Source of the DNA: Hyphomicrobiales bacterium
GTDB taxonomy: Bacteria; Pseudomonadota; Alphaproteobacteria; Rhizobiales; Beijerinckiaceae
Direction: 5' to 3'
NCBI GenBank assembly: GCA_019075905.1
Contig: JAGXAM010000009.1
Location: 1 to 64,000, forward strand
Length of the DNA stretch: 64,000 nt
This document shows, piece by piece, positions 36,149 to 44,474 of this stretch. The position numbers and the translations under genes are program-made. The first letter of the stretch is position 1. Each line of letters opens with the position of its first letter. Below the pieces are notes generated by a model that was not told the DNA's origin, did not search any database, and was given only the letters and a program-made list of their open reading frames with translations.

Positions 36149-36296
36149 AATCAGATAACGCCCTCGGCAAAACGTCACAAAAACGACGCGGCGCCTGCAT
36201 GAAGTGCCCGGGCGCGCCTGTCAATGCGCGCGCACGACCGTCGGGAAAAAATCCACCGCGATGGCAGCCGCCGCGCCAGCATGCCGGGTTGGGGAG

Positions 36297-36605
36297 TGGT
36301 GCGGACGGCGGGGCTTGAACCCGCACTCCTGGTTACAGGAAACAGATTTTCGTACCACTTCGGCTTGCGCCGCCGCCTGGCCGCGTGCCGGCCCGGCGTT
36401 CGTGGTCTGGACCATCCCTTCGCCATGGCTCACCGAGCCGAAGGCGCCGCCCGTCTGGCCTCTACACCTTCCCGCCGGGGCGGGCTTGGCTCGGGATTGG
36501 CCGCATGAACGGCGTTCCCCGAATTTGAGCGGTTCTGCACCGGGGGTTTCCCCGCCGGGCACTCCAATTAAAGTCTGCTGCGTCTACCGGTTTCGCCACG
36601 TCCGC
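36297..36605 (-). tRNA. tRNA-Leu, anticodon UAA, interrupted by a group I intron
   Basis: Exon 1 is 36605-36571 (35 nt) and exon 2 is 36350-36297 (54 nt). Joined, they give an 89-nt class II tRNA. The acceptor stem GCGGACG/CGUCCGC is perfect, the anticodon stem GCAGA/UCUGU encloses loop CUUAAAA (anticodon UAA), the variable arm is UCCUG-UAAC-CAGGA, the T arm is GCGGG-UUCAAGC-CCCGC, and A73 plus CCA are encoded. Without removing 36351-36570 no intact tRNA can fold. The gene lies between the M16 protease gene and lysC, on their strand, in the 530-bp stretch 36149-36678 that has no protein gene. Reading frames over this stretch follow RNA constraints and are not genes. Confidence 0.93.
36351..36570 (-). 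ncRNA. Group I self-splicing intron (IC3-like) in tRNA-Leu(UAA)
   Basis: 220 nt between U34 and A35 of the anticodon. The last exon base is U and the last intron base is G, as group I splicing requires. P1 can form between exon ACUU and intron GAGU with a U-G wobble at the splice site. Core pieces recall the Azoarcus and cyanobacterial IC3 introns: CTCAAATTCGGGGAAC (36529-36514), CAATCCCGAGCCAAGC (36499-36484) and AAGGTGTAGAGGCCAGACGG. P7 pairs GGCCA (36460-36456) with UGGUC (36414-36410), where I remember GACUA/UAGUC in Azoarcus, a covariation that keeps the guanosine site. There is no room for a homing endonuclease. Confidence 0.88.
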
Positions 36606-36678
36606 GTGACGGCTGCGCTTGTGCCACATGCGCTGCCGCTGTGGAAGGGGCGTGGCGCAATTTCGGGCGCTGCGCCGC

Positions 36679-39537
36679 TCAGCGCAAGGCTTTGCCCGGC
36701 TTGGCGATGAAGGAAACCATATTTTTTTGCGTCAGAAACCGCCTTGTCGCTGCCTGAACATCGGCCGCGGTGATTTTCTCCATTCCGGTTGCCAGCGTGC
36801 GAATCACATCGAGTTCCTGCGGATGCGCCTGAATCCCGGAAAGATCGGCAAGCCAGAACTCATTATTGGTGAACATGTGCTTGCGCTCTTCGAGGCTCGG
36901 CGCCTTGGCGCGCACCATTTCGTCGGGCGTCACGCCATTTTTGGCCATATCCGCCGTCACTTCATTGATGGCGGCAAACACCTTGGGCACGAATTGCGGC
37001 TTGGTGTCGATCCTTTCATAGACATAGCCATAGCTTGGCACGCTTGACGAGAACATGGCCGTGCCCTGCGGCGAATAGGTAGCACCATCCTTGACCCGCA
37101 GGCGCGCCAGCAGCCGGTTTTGCAAAATGTCGCGCGCGAGCATGATCGCCCGGTCCTGCTGCAGGTTGACGAACAGCCCCTGCGTTGGCCAGATAGCAAT
37201 CGAAGAGGCCTCATCGGCCTTGCCGCCATGCATGATGACGGTGGGTGTCGCCGAGGGCTTTGGCAATGTCTCGGTGGCCGGCGTCACGGCCGCGACATCG
37301 TCCCGCATTGGCAGGGCGCCGAAAGTCCGGGCGATTTCGGCCACCGCCGCATCCTTGCTGATATCGCCGACAATGGTGATCTCGACCGGCCCATGCGCCA
37401 GCGGCGCCGCCATCAGCGCCTTCAGCCGTTGCGGCGTCGCCGCCTTGATATTGGCCTCGCTGGGAAAGCCCCAGCGCCGGTCATTGCCATGGATGAAACC
37501 GTCCAGCGACTTGGTCAGCGCACCTGACATGGTTGCATCGAGCTGGGGCAGGGCGCTGAGATAGCTTTGCCGCAGCCGTGCCACCGCCTCGGCGCGATAG
37601 GCCGGGTCGGTCATATAGGCGGCCAGCATCTGCATTTCGAAGGCAAAATCCTGCGGCCTCGTACTGCCCGACAGGCGAAAATGGTCCTCGCCGATCTCAA
37701 AATCGGTCTGCACGACATGGCCGGTGGCCGCATCCTGCAATTGATTGGGGGTCAGTTTGCCAAGCCCGCCCGCCAGAAAGGCGTGGGTCAGCCAGGCACT
37801 CGACGGCGCCTTGGGATCAAGCCCGAGCCGCCCCTGGCCGAAATCCACACTGACGAGGATCTGGTCCTTGCGAAAGGCGGTCGACTTGACGTTGAGGCGG
37901 ACGTGATTGGCAAACTCGATCTCGTCGACACCGAGATCGGCAATGTGCCGGTCGCTGATGACCTTGCCGGGCGTGCCGAAATTCGTATAGGGCCAGGCCT
38001 TGGCGATAGGTGCCGGCGGCGGTGCCAGCGGCGCGGCCTCGTCGGCGGCAAAGGCCTTGGCCAGCGTCTGGTCATTGAGGCCGGCGACCGGGGCGCTGGT
38101 GACGATGACCGTCGGGCCGCTGCCGCTGAACATGTGTTTGAGCGCGGCATTGACGGTAGCCACCGTCAGTTTCGGCTTGGCGGCCTCAAACAGCGCCAGA
38201 TCCTGCGCCGGGCTGGTAATGACACCGTTTTGCGAAACATTGCTCAGCATATTCTGGGCAATCGACGTTGACGTGCGCGTCGACGCCGATTCGGCTGCGG
38301 CCTGGAACGACACCTCGATGTCCCTGGTGGCGAGCGCCACCTCATGGGCGGTGACGCCATAATGCACGATCTGCCGCAGCGCCCGTGTTGTCGCCGCCAG
38401 CGCCCGCGACCAGCCCTGCGGCGTCGCCGAAACCCCGATCACGCCACCTCTGGCAGTGCGCTCGATGGTGTTTGAGCCGGCATAGCCGCTCATGAACGGC
38501 GGATTGGCCTCATTGACGCGCTGCATCAATCTTTTGCTGAAGATCGCGCTGGCCACCCGTTCCTGCAATTGCCGGGTCTCGTTGGCGACCGTATCGCGGT
38601 GCTCCTTGAAGGGCCGGGCATAGCTGATTTCAAGGCTGGTCGCCGCACCCGGCTCATTGATCACTTTCACCGCCGTGCCACCGGGCTTGATCGTCCCGAA
38701 ATCCGGCCGCGGCAGCGCTGGTGCCTGCGGCTTCCATGAATCGAAATGCTGGTGGATGAGCGCTTCGACTTTCTTGACGTCGACATCGCCGACGACAATC
38801 AGCGTGGTGCGCTTCGGGCGGTAATTGGCCTCGTAATATTTGCGGATCTCACTCACCGGTGCCGTTTGCACGACATGCACCTTGCCGATCGGAAAGCGTT
38901 TGACATAGAGCGTGTCTGGCATGGCGAAGCGCAGCGCCTGCGTCATGGCGCGGTAGCCGGGGGTGTCGCGCATCCGCGCTTCCGCCAGCACCACGCCGCG
39001 TTCCGGCTCCAGAGCCTTGGGATCGAGCGTCAACTCGCTGGCGGTCTCGCGCATCAGCATCAGCACGGTATCGAGCGTGTCACCTTTGGATTCCGGCACG
39101 TCGAGTTCGAAAGTCGTGGCTCGAAAGGCGGTCTGGGCATTGGTGTCGGCGCCAAAGGCGAGGCCCTTGCGCTCAAGAATCTGCACCATGTCGCCCTTGG
39201 GCACATGTTTGGAACCCTTGAACGACATATGCTCCAGCACATGCGCGAGGCCGCGCTGCGCATCGGTCTCGTCATCCGAGCCCGAGCCGACCCGCATGCG
39301 CACCACCGCCTGACCGGGCGGCGTGAGATTGCGCTGGATAATATAGTGCATGCCATTGGCGAGCACGCCGAAATGCACATCGGGATCAGGCTTGATATCG
39401 CTGTTGTCCTGCGGCCATGCCGGAGTGGCAGCGGCCGCAGGGGCGTGTGTCAGGGCGCTGGCGCAGAGCAGGGCAAGGGCTGCAGCGCGAAGGGGCGACA
39501 CGACGCGAAATGATGACATGACCCGAAATGATGACAT
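36679..39537 (-). CDS. M16 family zinc metallopeptidase (pitrilysin-like)
   Basis: 952 residues, about the size of a full two-half M16 protease. The active site HVLEH (His99, Glu102, His103) is intact in GLAHVLEHMSFKGS, with the downstream Glu in ERGVVLAEARMRD. The second half (about 500-930) is the inactive M16_C pair and closes with RRFLTQKNMVSFIAKPGKAL. A signal peptide near residues 13-38 (LRAAALALLCASALTHAPAAAA) implies a periplasmic location. The start is unsure: an 18-bp tandem repeat gives MSSFRV twice, so ATG 39537 or 39519 could be used; GGAAGG favours 39537. Confidence 0.9.
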   Translation of the reverse strand: MSSFRVMSSFRVVSPLRAAALALLCASALTHAPAAAATPAWPQDNSDIKPDPDVHFGVLANGMHYIIQRNLTPPGQAVVRMRVGSGSDDETDAQRGLAHVLEHMSFKGSKHVPKGDMVQILERKGLAFGADTNAQTAFRATTFELDVPESKGDTLDTVLMLMRETASELTLDPKALEPERGVVLAEARMRDTPGYRAMTQALRFAMPDTLYVKRFPIGKVHVVQTAPVSEIRKYYEANYRPKRTTLIVVGDVDVKKVEALIHQHFDSWKPQAPALPRPDFGTIKPGGTAVKVINEPGAATSLEISYARPFKEHRDTVANETRQLQERVASAIFSKRLMQRVNEANPPFMSGYAGSNTIERTARGGVIGVSATPQGWSRALAATTRALRQIVHYGVTAHEVALATRDIEVSFQAAAESASTRTSTSIAQNMLSNVSQNGVITSPAQDLALFEAAKPKLTVATVNAALKHMFSGSGPTVIVTSAPVAGLNDQTLAKAFAADEAAPLAPPPAPIAKAWPYTNFGTPGKVISDRHIADLGVDEIEFANHVRLNVKSTAFRKDQILVSVDFGQGRLGLDPKAPSSAWLTHAFLAGGLGKLTPNQLQDAATGHVVQTDFEIGEDHFRLSGSTRPQDFAFEMQMLAAYMTDPAYRAEAVARLRQSYLSALPQLDATMSGALTKSLDGFIHGNDRRWGFPSEANIKAATPQRLKALMAAPLAHGPVEITIVGDISKDAAVAEIARTFGALPMRDDVAAVTPATETLPKPSATPTVIMHGGKADEASSIAIWPTQGLFVNLQQDRAIMLARDILQNRLLARLRVKDGATYSPQGTAMFSSSVPSYGYVYERIDTKPQFVPKVFAAINEVTADMAKNGVTPDEMVRAKAPSLEERKHMFTNNEFWLADLSGIQAHPQELDVIRTLATGMEKITAADVQAATRRFLTQKNMVSFIAKPGKALR

Positions 39538-39538
39538 G
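39506..39538. repeat. Tandem 18-bp repeat at the start of the M16 gene
   Basis: CGAAATGATGACATG occurs at 39506-39520 and 39524-39538, period 18. Each copy encodes MSSFRV on the minus strand and each offers an ATG, so the duplication added six residues and a second start. Confidence 0.85.
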
Positions 39539-39689
39539 GAGACGACCTTCCGGCGCAGAATTTTCAGCACGGCCGATTCTGCAAAGCGACAACGCAAGAC
39601 CTGAACCTTACCAAGCTAAGGCGCAGCCCGACAATCCCGCCGGCACCAAGCTTAAAAAATGTTAATTCGCCCCGCAACCAAAGCACCCC

Positions 39690-40841
39690 CTAGGGCGCCC
39701 CTTGCACCGCCAGCCGGCGCCGCAGCAGGTCACGCGCGCTGGTGATGGTGCAGCCCTTGACCCTCGCCGAGGTGTAATAAAGCCAGGGCGAAGCGCCGCT
39801 ATCGGCAAAAATGCGTGATTTTGCCTGAGGATCGATCAAGGACGGATAGGCTATGACTTGGCCGCCGGTGCTGCACGGATCATCATAATAGGTCGCTCCG
39901 GCCAACAGCAGATGCGGCAGGCCCCAGTGCAGCAAGTCCTTGCCTGCGGCATAATAAAACCCCGAAACAGGGAACAGCCGGTCATCGCGCTTGGCCATGA
40001 AGATTGCCAAAAATTCATGCGTCCCGCGCAGCCGCACCAGCGCGCCGACCGGCGCCGGGAACGGGGCGATCACCTGGCAATGCGTCGTCATCGACACCTT
40101 GTGCCGGTAGGGATCGGGGAAATCGGCAGCAAAGCCATGCCCGTCAATGGCGCGCCACGAACCGGCGATTTCCGGCGTGCGGCTCTTGAACAGGCACACA
40201 CCGCCCGGCTGGCCCTGCCATCCGGTCGTGCTCGCCATGAAATAGGCGGCGCCATGCCAGGGCACGATGTTCGAGGGGTTGAAAAACCCGCGATGGCGGC
40301 CCTGGAAGGCATCGGCGCGGAACGGGACGCTGGCCACCACCGCGCTGGCCTGATGCTGGAAATGCCGGCCGCTGTCGGATGATGCCGCCTCAAGGATGGT
40401 ATTGTACCAGCAGGCCATCATCGAGGTGAAGCGGCAGGCACCTTCATGCTCGTTGCCGTGATATTCATGATGGATCAGCGCGCTGACATGGCGGCCATCG
40501 CGCGTAAACAGCGCGGTGATCCACGAATGGTCATCATAGGCCGCCGGATCGGCATTCCCCGGCGAGGCCAGAACCACGCCGCAATCGAGCTTCATATGGT
40601 CGAGGTCGGGCCCGCGAAAGGCGCGGTTGGTGTCATGCAGGCCGAACATGACGAGGCTGTTGTCCGGCGCGCGAAACACCCTTGCCGGGGCATCGGGAAT
40701 ATCATTGCCATCGCAGCCCTGCGATGGCGTGAACATGACCTGCGCCGGCCCGTCGATCTGCAGGCGCAGGCCCTGCGCCGATGCCGGCCCGCCAGGGCCG
40801 AGCAGCGCCGCAAAAAGCAGCGCCCAGGCGCAGCGCCGCAT
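39690..40841 (-). CDS. Secreted protein, beta-propeller-like, unknown function
   Basis: 383 residues from ATG 40841. A signal peptide (CAWALLFAALLGPGGPASA) leads into a body with repeated strand-rich segments such as RAPDNSLVMFGLHDTNRAF, NPSNIVPWHGAAYFMAST and VSGFYYAAGKDLLHWGLP, which remind me of five-bladed beta-propellers of glycoside hydrolases (GH43/GH32-like). No convincing catalytic triad could be identified. About seven cysteines suggest a periplasmic or extracellular location with disulfides. The start overlaps the acyl-CoA dehydrogenase stop as TGATG, so it is cotranscribed. Confidence 0.6.
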   Translation of the reverse strand: MRRCAWALLFAALLGPGGPASAQGLRLQIDGPAQVMFTPSQGCDGNDIPDAPARVFRAPDNSLVMFGLHDTNRAFRGPDLDHMKLDCGVVLASPGNADPAAYDDHSWITALFTRDGRHVSALIHHEYHGNEHEGACRFTSMMACWYNTILEAASSDSGRHFQHQASAVVASVPFRADAFQGRHRGFFNPSNIVPWHGAAYFMASTTGWQGQPGGVCLFKSRTPEIAGSWRAIDGHGFAADFPDPYRHKVSMTTHCQVIAPFPAPVGALVRLRGTHEFLAIFMAKRDDRLFPVSGFYYAAGKDLLHWGLPHLLLAGATYYDDPCSTGGQVIAYPSLIDPQAKSRIFADSGASPWLYYTSARVKGCTITSARDLLRRRLAVQGAP

Positions 40842-42070
40842 CAATTGGCGTAGCGCTTCAGCTCGGCCCGTGCCACCTGCCGCCGGTGCACCGCATCCGG
40901 GCCATCGGCAAGGCGCAGGGTGCGCAGCCCGGTCCACATCCTTGCCAGCGGGAAATCCTGGCTGACACCGGCGCCGCCATGCATCTGGATCGCCTCATCG
41001 GTGATTTTCAGGGCAATGCGCGGGGCCACGACCTTGATCTGTGAAATCAGCGGCTGCGCTGCCTTGACGCCGAGATGATCCATGGCATGGGCGGCCTTGA
41101 GGCAGAGCAGCCGCGCCATTTCAATATCCATGCGGCATTCGGCGATGATGTCGTAATTGGCACCAAGATCGGCGAGCTTCTTGCCAAAGGCGCTGCGGGC
41201 ACTGGCGCGCCGGCACAGATATTCAAGCGCCCGCTCCGCCTGGCCAATGGCCCGCATGCAATGGTGGATGCGCCCCGGCCCGAGCCGCCCCTGGGCGATC
41301 TCGAAACCGCGTCCCGGCCCGAGGATCACATGATCGGCCGGCACGGTGACATTGCGAAAACGGATGTGCATATGGCCATGCGGCGCATCATCCTGGCCAA
41401 ACACCTGCATGGCGCGCAGCACCTCGACCCCCTTGCTGGCGGCCGGCACCAGAATCTGGCTGTGCTGCTGGTGCTTGGCAGCGGCAGGGTCGCTCTTGAC
41501 CATGACGATATAGAGCGAGCAGCGCGGATCGCCGGCACCCGACGACCACCATTTCTCGCCGTTGAGCACCCAGTTGCCATCCTTCAGCACCGCTTCCATG
41601 GCGATATTGGTGGCGTCAGACGAGGCCACCTGCGGCTCGGTCATCAGATAGGCCGAGCGCGTGCGCCCCTCCAGCAGGTCCGGCAGCCAGCGCTCCTTTT
41701 GCGCCTGCGAGCCATAGCGCTCCAGCACTTCCATATTGCCGGTATCGGGCGCCGAGCAGTTGAAGGTCTCGGCAGCCAGATGCGACCAGCCCATTTCTTC
41801 AGCCAGGTAGGCATATTCCACGGTGCTGAGCCCATAGCCGCGCTTGGAATCAGTCAGCCAGAAATTCCACAGATTCTGCGCCTTGGCCTTGGCCTTCAGG
41901 CCTTCGAGAATCTCGATCATCCGCGCCGTCGGCTTGAAGCGGTCACCACTCTTGCCGATTTCGGCCTCATATTCACCTTCGAGTGGCATGACCTCGCTGT
42001 GAATCATATGGCGAACCTTCTCAACCAGAGGCTTCACCTTGTCACTCATTCCCAGATCCATCGAGGCCAT
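40841..42070 (-). CDS. Acyl-CoA dehydrogenase
   Basis: 409 residues, the ACAD family length. Motifs are EEMGWSHLAAETFNCSAPDTGNMEVL, YLMTEPQVASSDATNI (FAD/acyl-binding), NGEKWWSSGAGDPRC, GPGRIHHCMRAIGQAERAL, and the late IQMHGGAGVSQDFPLARMW. It oxidises an acyl-CoA to the 2-enoyl-CoA with FAD. The sequence resembles the ACAD10/11-like or FadE-type group, and no chain length can be given. ATG 42070 follows GGGAG at 8 nt. It is divergent from iolR and the palindromic operator lies between them, so it could be under IolR control. Confidence 0.9.
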   Translation of the reverse strand: MASMDLGMSDKVKPLVEKVRHMIHSEVMPLEGEYEAEIGKSGDRFKPTARMIEILEGLKAKAKAQNLWNFWLTDSKRGYGLSTVEYAYLAEEMGWSHLAAETFNCSAPDTGNMEVLERYGSQAQKERWLPDLLEGRTRSAYLMTEPQVASSDATNIAMEAVLKDGNWVLNGEKWWSSGAGDPRCSLYIVMVKSDPAAAKHQQHSQILVPAASKGVEVLRAMQVFGQDDAPHGHMHIRFRNVTVPADHVILGPGRGFEIAQGRLGPGRIHHCMRAIGQAERALEYLCRRASARSAFGKKLADLGANYDIIAECRMDIEMARLLCLKAAHAMDHLGVKAAQPLISQIKVVAPRIALKITDEAIQMHGGAGVSQDFPLARMWTGLRTLRLADGPDAVHRRQVARAELKRYAN

Positions 42071-42170
42071 CACCACATCTCCCTTGTTTATGGCGGCAAG
42101 ATTGCCCCGCCGGGTCTCCACTGACAAGGACATTCATCAAAAAATGCCATTATGAAACGGATAATCGCAA

Positions 42171-42192
42171 AAATGGAATTTCAATTCCATTT
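42171..42192. promoter_or_regulatory. 22-bp palindromic operator, probable IolR (RpiR-family) site
   Basis: AAATGGAATT-TC-AATTCCATTT, perfect 10-bp arms around a 2-bp centre. It stands 45 bp before the iolR ATG (42237) and about 100 bp before the divergent acyl-CoA dehydrogenase ATG (42070). RpiR/MurR family regulators often bind GGAAT..ATTCC palindromes. No other copy was noticed in the window. This suggests autoregulation and possible control of the divergent gene. Confidence 0.7.
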
Positions 42193-42236
42193 CATTCAGG
42201 GCATGATAGCCACAGCAACAGCGGAGCCGGGCGGGA

Positions 42237-43043
42237 ATGGACCAGAGTTTGCATGAATTTGAAGCCTTGCAGGTGCGGCTGCGCGAGAGCGGGCCTGCCA
42301 TGCCCAAGCGTTTGCGCCAGGTGGCGGAATTCGTGCTGAGCCACGCCGAGGATTTTGCCTTTGCCACCGCCGCCGAAGTTGCCGAGGCCGCGCATGTGCA
42401 GCCTTCAACACTGGTGCGCTTTGCCAAGTCCATCGGTTTTTCCGGGTTTTCGGAGTTGCAGGCGCTCTATCGCACAAGGTTGCGCCATGGCTTTCCCGAT
42501 TATCGCCAGCGGCTCGCCACCCTGCGCGGTGCCGGCGGGCCGATCACTATGTTCGATGGCTTTGCAAGGGCGGCCGAGGTCTCGCTGACCCGGGCCCGAG
42601 CCTCGCTGCATCCGGGCGCACTCGAAAATGCCGTAACTTTGCTGGCGCGCGCCGACACGGTTTACCTGCTGGGCGCGCGCCGGGTCTATCCGATGGCGGC
42701 GGCGCTGTTCTATGCCTTTTCCAAGCTCGATGTCCGCGCCGTCCTGATCGACAATTCCGGCGGCATGGCTCCCGAACAGGTCAATTCGGCGCGCAGTGGC
42801 GATGCTCTGGTGGTCGTGAGCTTCTCGCCCTATGCGGCGGTGACGCTGGAGACCGCCCGCAGCGCCAAGGAGCGGTCGGTGCCGGTCGTCGCCATCACCG
42901 ACAGTCCGTTCTCGCCGCTGGCGCCGCTGGCCGATGTCTGGCTCGAGATCGCCGAAGCCGATTTTGGCGCCTTTCGCTCGCTGGCCGCCACCCATGCCCT
43001 CGCCATGACGCTGGCCGTCGCGACCGCCGAGGCGCGGGCCTGA
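42237..43043 (+). CDS. iolR: MurR/RpiR family regulator, probable IolR of myo-inositol catabolism
   Basis: 268 residues. The N-terminal HTH_6 domain has RLRQVAEFVLSHAEDFAFATAAEVAEAAHVQPSTLVRFAKSIGFSGFSELQALY. The C-terminal SIS sugar-isomerase domain (about 120-255) has ARADTVYLLGARRVYPMA and a VVSFSPYAAVTLETARSAK loop. SIS domains bind phosphosugars, and IolR in Rhizobiales is of this type and controls inositol genes. It is followed after 35 bp by iolB, which supports the name. The symbol is inferred from the neighbour, not from a specific motif. Confidence 0.75.
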   Translation: MDQSLHEFEALQVRLRESGPAMPKRLRQVAEFVLSHAEDFAFATAAEVAEAAHVQPSTLVRFAKSIGFSGFSELQALYRTRLRHGFPDYRQRLATLRGAGGPITMFDGFARAAEVSLTRARASLHPGALENAVTLLARADTVYLLGARRVYPMAAALFYAFSKLDVRAVLIDNSGGMAPEQVNSARSGDALVVVSFSPYAAVTLETARSAKERSVPVVAITDSPFSPLAPLADVWLEIAEADFGAFRSLAATHALAMTLAVATAEARA

Positions 43044-43078
43044 CAGGTTTTCCACACATCCAACCCACGAGGTCTCCC

Positions 43079-43879
43079 ATGTCATCACATCTCCACTTGC
43101 GGCCCCGCGGCACCAGCGGCTGCATCCATGAGGTCACACCGCAATCGGCGCACTGGACCTATGTTGGCTTTGCCGTGCACCGGCTTGCAGCCGGCGAGGT
43201 CGTCACCGTCGATACAGGCTCGCGCGAATTTTGCGTCGTGCCGCTCGCCGGCTCCGTCAATGTCGAGGTCGGGGGCCACTTATTGGGCTCGATTGGCGGG
43301 CGCGAGGGGCCTTTTGCCGGGCCACCCTCATCGGCCTATGTGCCGCCGCGCGCGCATATGGTGCTGAAGGCAACCTCGCCCTGCGAGGTGGCGCTGTGTT
43401 CGGCACCGGCGCAGGGGCTTTTGCCGGCCCGGCTGATCGCGCCTTCTGACGTCGGTCAGGAAACCCGCGGCAAGGGCAGCAACACCCGCCATGTCGCCAA
43501 TATTCTCCCCGACAGCAGCCCGCATGCCGAAAGCCTGCTGGTGGTCGAGGTCATCACCCCGGCCGGCAACTGGTCGAGCTACCCGCCGCACAAGCACGAT
43601 CGCGACGCCTTGCCGGCCGAAAGCCAGCTCGAAGAAACCTATTACCATCGCTTCAACCCGCCGCAGGGCTATGGCGTGCAACGGGTCTATACCGATGACC
43701 GTGCCCTCGATGAAACCATCACCGTCGAGGACCGCGACGTGGTGCTGGTGCCGCGCGGCTATCATCCGGTTGGTGCCGCGCATGGCTATGACCTGTTTTA
43801 TCTCAATGTCATGGCCGGGCCGAAGCGCATCTGGAAATTCCACAATGACCCCGCCCACGAATGGCTGATGAAAGCATGA
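43079..43879 (+). CDS. iolB: 5-deoxy-glucuronate isomerase
   Basis: 266 residues, standard length. It converts 5-deoxy-D-glucuronate to 5-dehydro-2-deoxy-D-gluconate in myo-inositol breakdown. It is a bicupin. The metal ligands appear in PPHKHDRDALPAESQLEETYYHRF (His, His, Glu) and in VLVPRGYHPVGAAHGYDLFYLNVMAGP (His). The preceding FCVVPLAGSVNVEVGG and SAYVPPRA are also typical. The gene starts 35 bp after iolR. The other iol genes (iolC, D, E, G) are not in the window. Confidence 0.93.
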   Translation: MSSHLHLRPRGTSGCIHEVTPQSAHWTYVGFAVHRLAAGEVVTVDTGSREFCVVPLAGSVNVEVGGHLLGSIGGREGPFAGPPSSAYVPPRAHMVLKATSPCEVALCSAPAQGLLPARLIAPSDVGQETRGKGSNTRHVANILPDSSPHAESLLVVEVITPAGNWSSYPPHKHDRDALPAESQLEETYYHRFNPPQGYGVQRVYTDDRALDETITVEDRDVVLVPRGYHPVGAAHGYDLFYLNVMAGPKRIWKFHNDPAHEWLMKA

Positions 43880-43886
43880 GAGACCC

Positions 43887-44462
43887 ATGAAGCCCGAACG
43901 CCTCACCGCCTTCACCGATGGTGTCGTCGCCATCATCATCACCATTATGGTGCTTGAACTGAAAGTGCCAGCCAGCGCCGGGCCGCAAGCCCTGCTGCAA
44001 CTGGCGCCCACCCTCGGCATCTATGTGCTGAGCTTCATATTCGTCGGCATTTACTGGAACAATCATCACCACCTGTTTCAGGCGGTCACCGCCGTCAGCG
44101 GCATGACGCTCTGGGCCAATCTGCACCTGTTGTTCTGGCTCTCGCTCATTCCCTTCGCCACCGAATGGATGGGGCACAGCCAGTTTGCCAGCCTGCCGGT
44201 GGCCTTTTATGGCGTGCTGCTGATCATGTCGGGCGTCGCCTGGTCGCTGATGACCCGCACCCTGCTGGCCTTGCATCCAACCGATTCCGCCCTGCATCAG
44301 GCTTTGGGAACCGACCGCAAGGGCATGCTCTCGGTGGTGCTCTATATGCTGGCGCTGGCACTGACGCCGCTGTCGCATTACGTCTCGCTGGCGCTTTATG
44401 CCGTGGTCGCGCTGTTCTGGCTGGTGCCCGACCGCCGTCTGGAGCGGATTTTGGCGGGGTAG
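43887..44462 (+). CDS. TMEM175-family (DUF1211) potassium-channel-like membrane protein
   Basis: 191 residues and about six membrane spans, the single-repeat form typical of bacteria. The first helix carries the family signature RLTAFTDGVVAIIITIMVLELKVP (F-[ST]-D-G-V-x-A-I). Helix 3 has the WNNHHHLF motif. Bacterial TMEM175 proteins form tetrameric K+ channels, with Leu/Ile residues of helix 1 lining the pore. The start at 43887 is 7 bp after iolB, so the two are probably cotranscribed although no functional link is apparent. Confidence 0.85.
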   Translation: MKPERLTAFTDGVVAIIITIMVLELKVPASAGPQALLQLAPTLGIYVLSFIFVGIYWNNHHHLFQAVTAVSGMTLWANLHLLFWLSLIPFATEWMGHSQFASLPVAFYGVLLIMSGVAWSLMTRTLLALHPTDSALHQALGTDRKGMLSVVLYMLALALTPLSHYVSLALYAVVALFWLVPDRRLERILAG

Positions 44463-44474
44463 GGCGAGGCCTCG

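Noticed and set aside
36204-36710. Open reading frames of 60-168 codons on both strands around 36200-36710
   Set aside because: They cover the tRNA-Leu exons and intron, have no family likeness and conflict with the RNA structure.
39652-39665. CtrA-like box TTAA...TTAA upstream of the M16 gene
   Set aside because: The spacing is 6 bp, while the CtrA consensus needs 7; a chance match in an AT-rich spot is likely.
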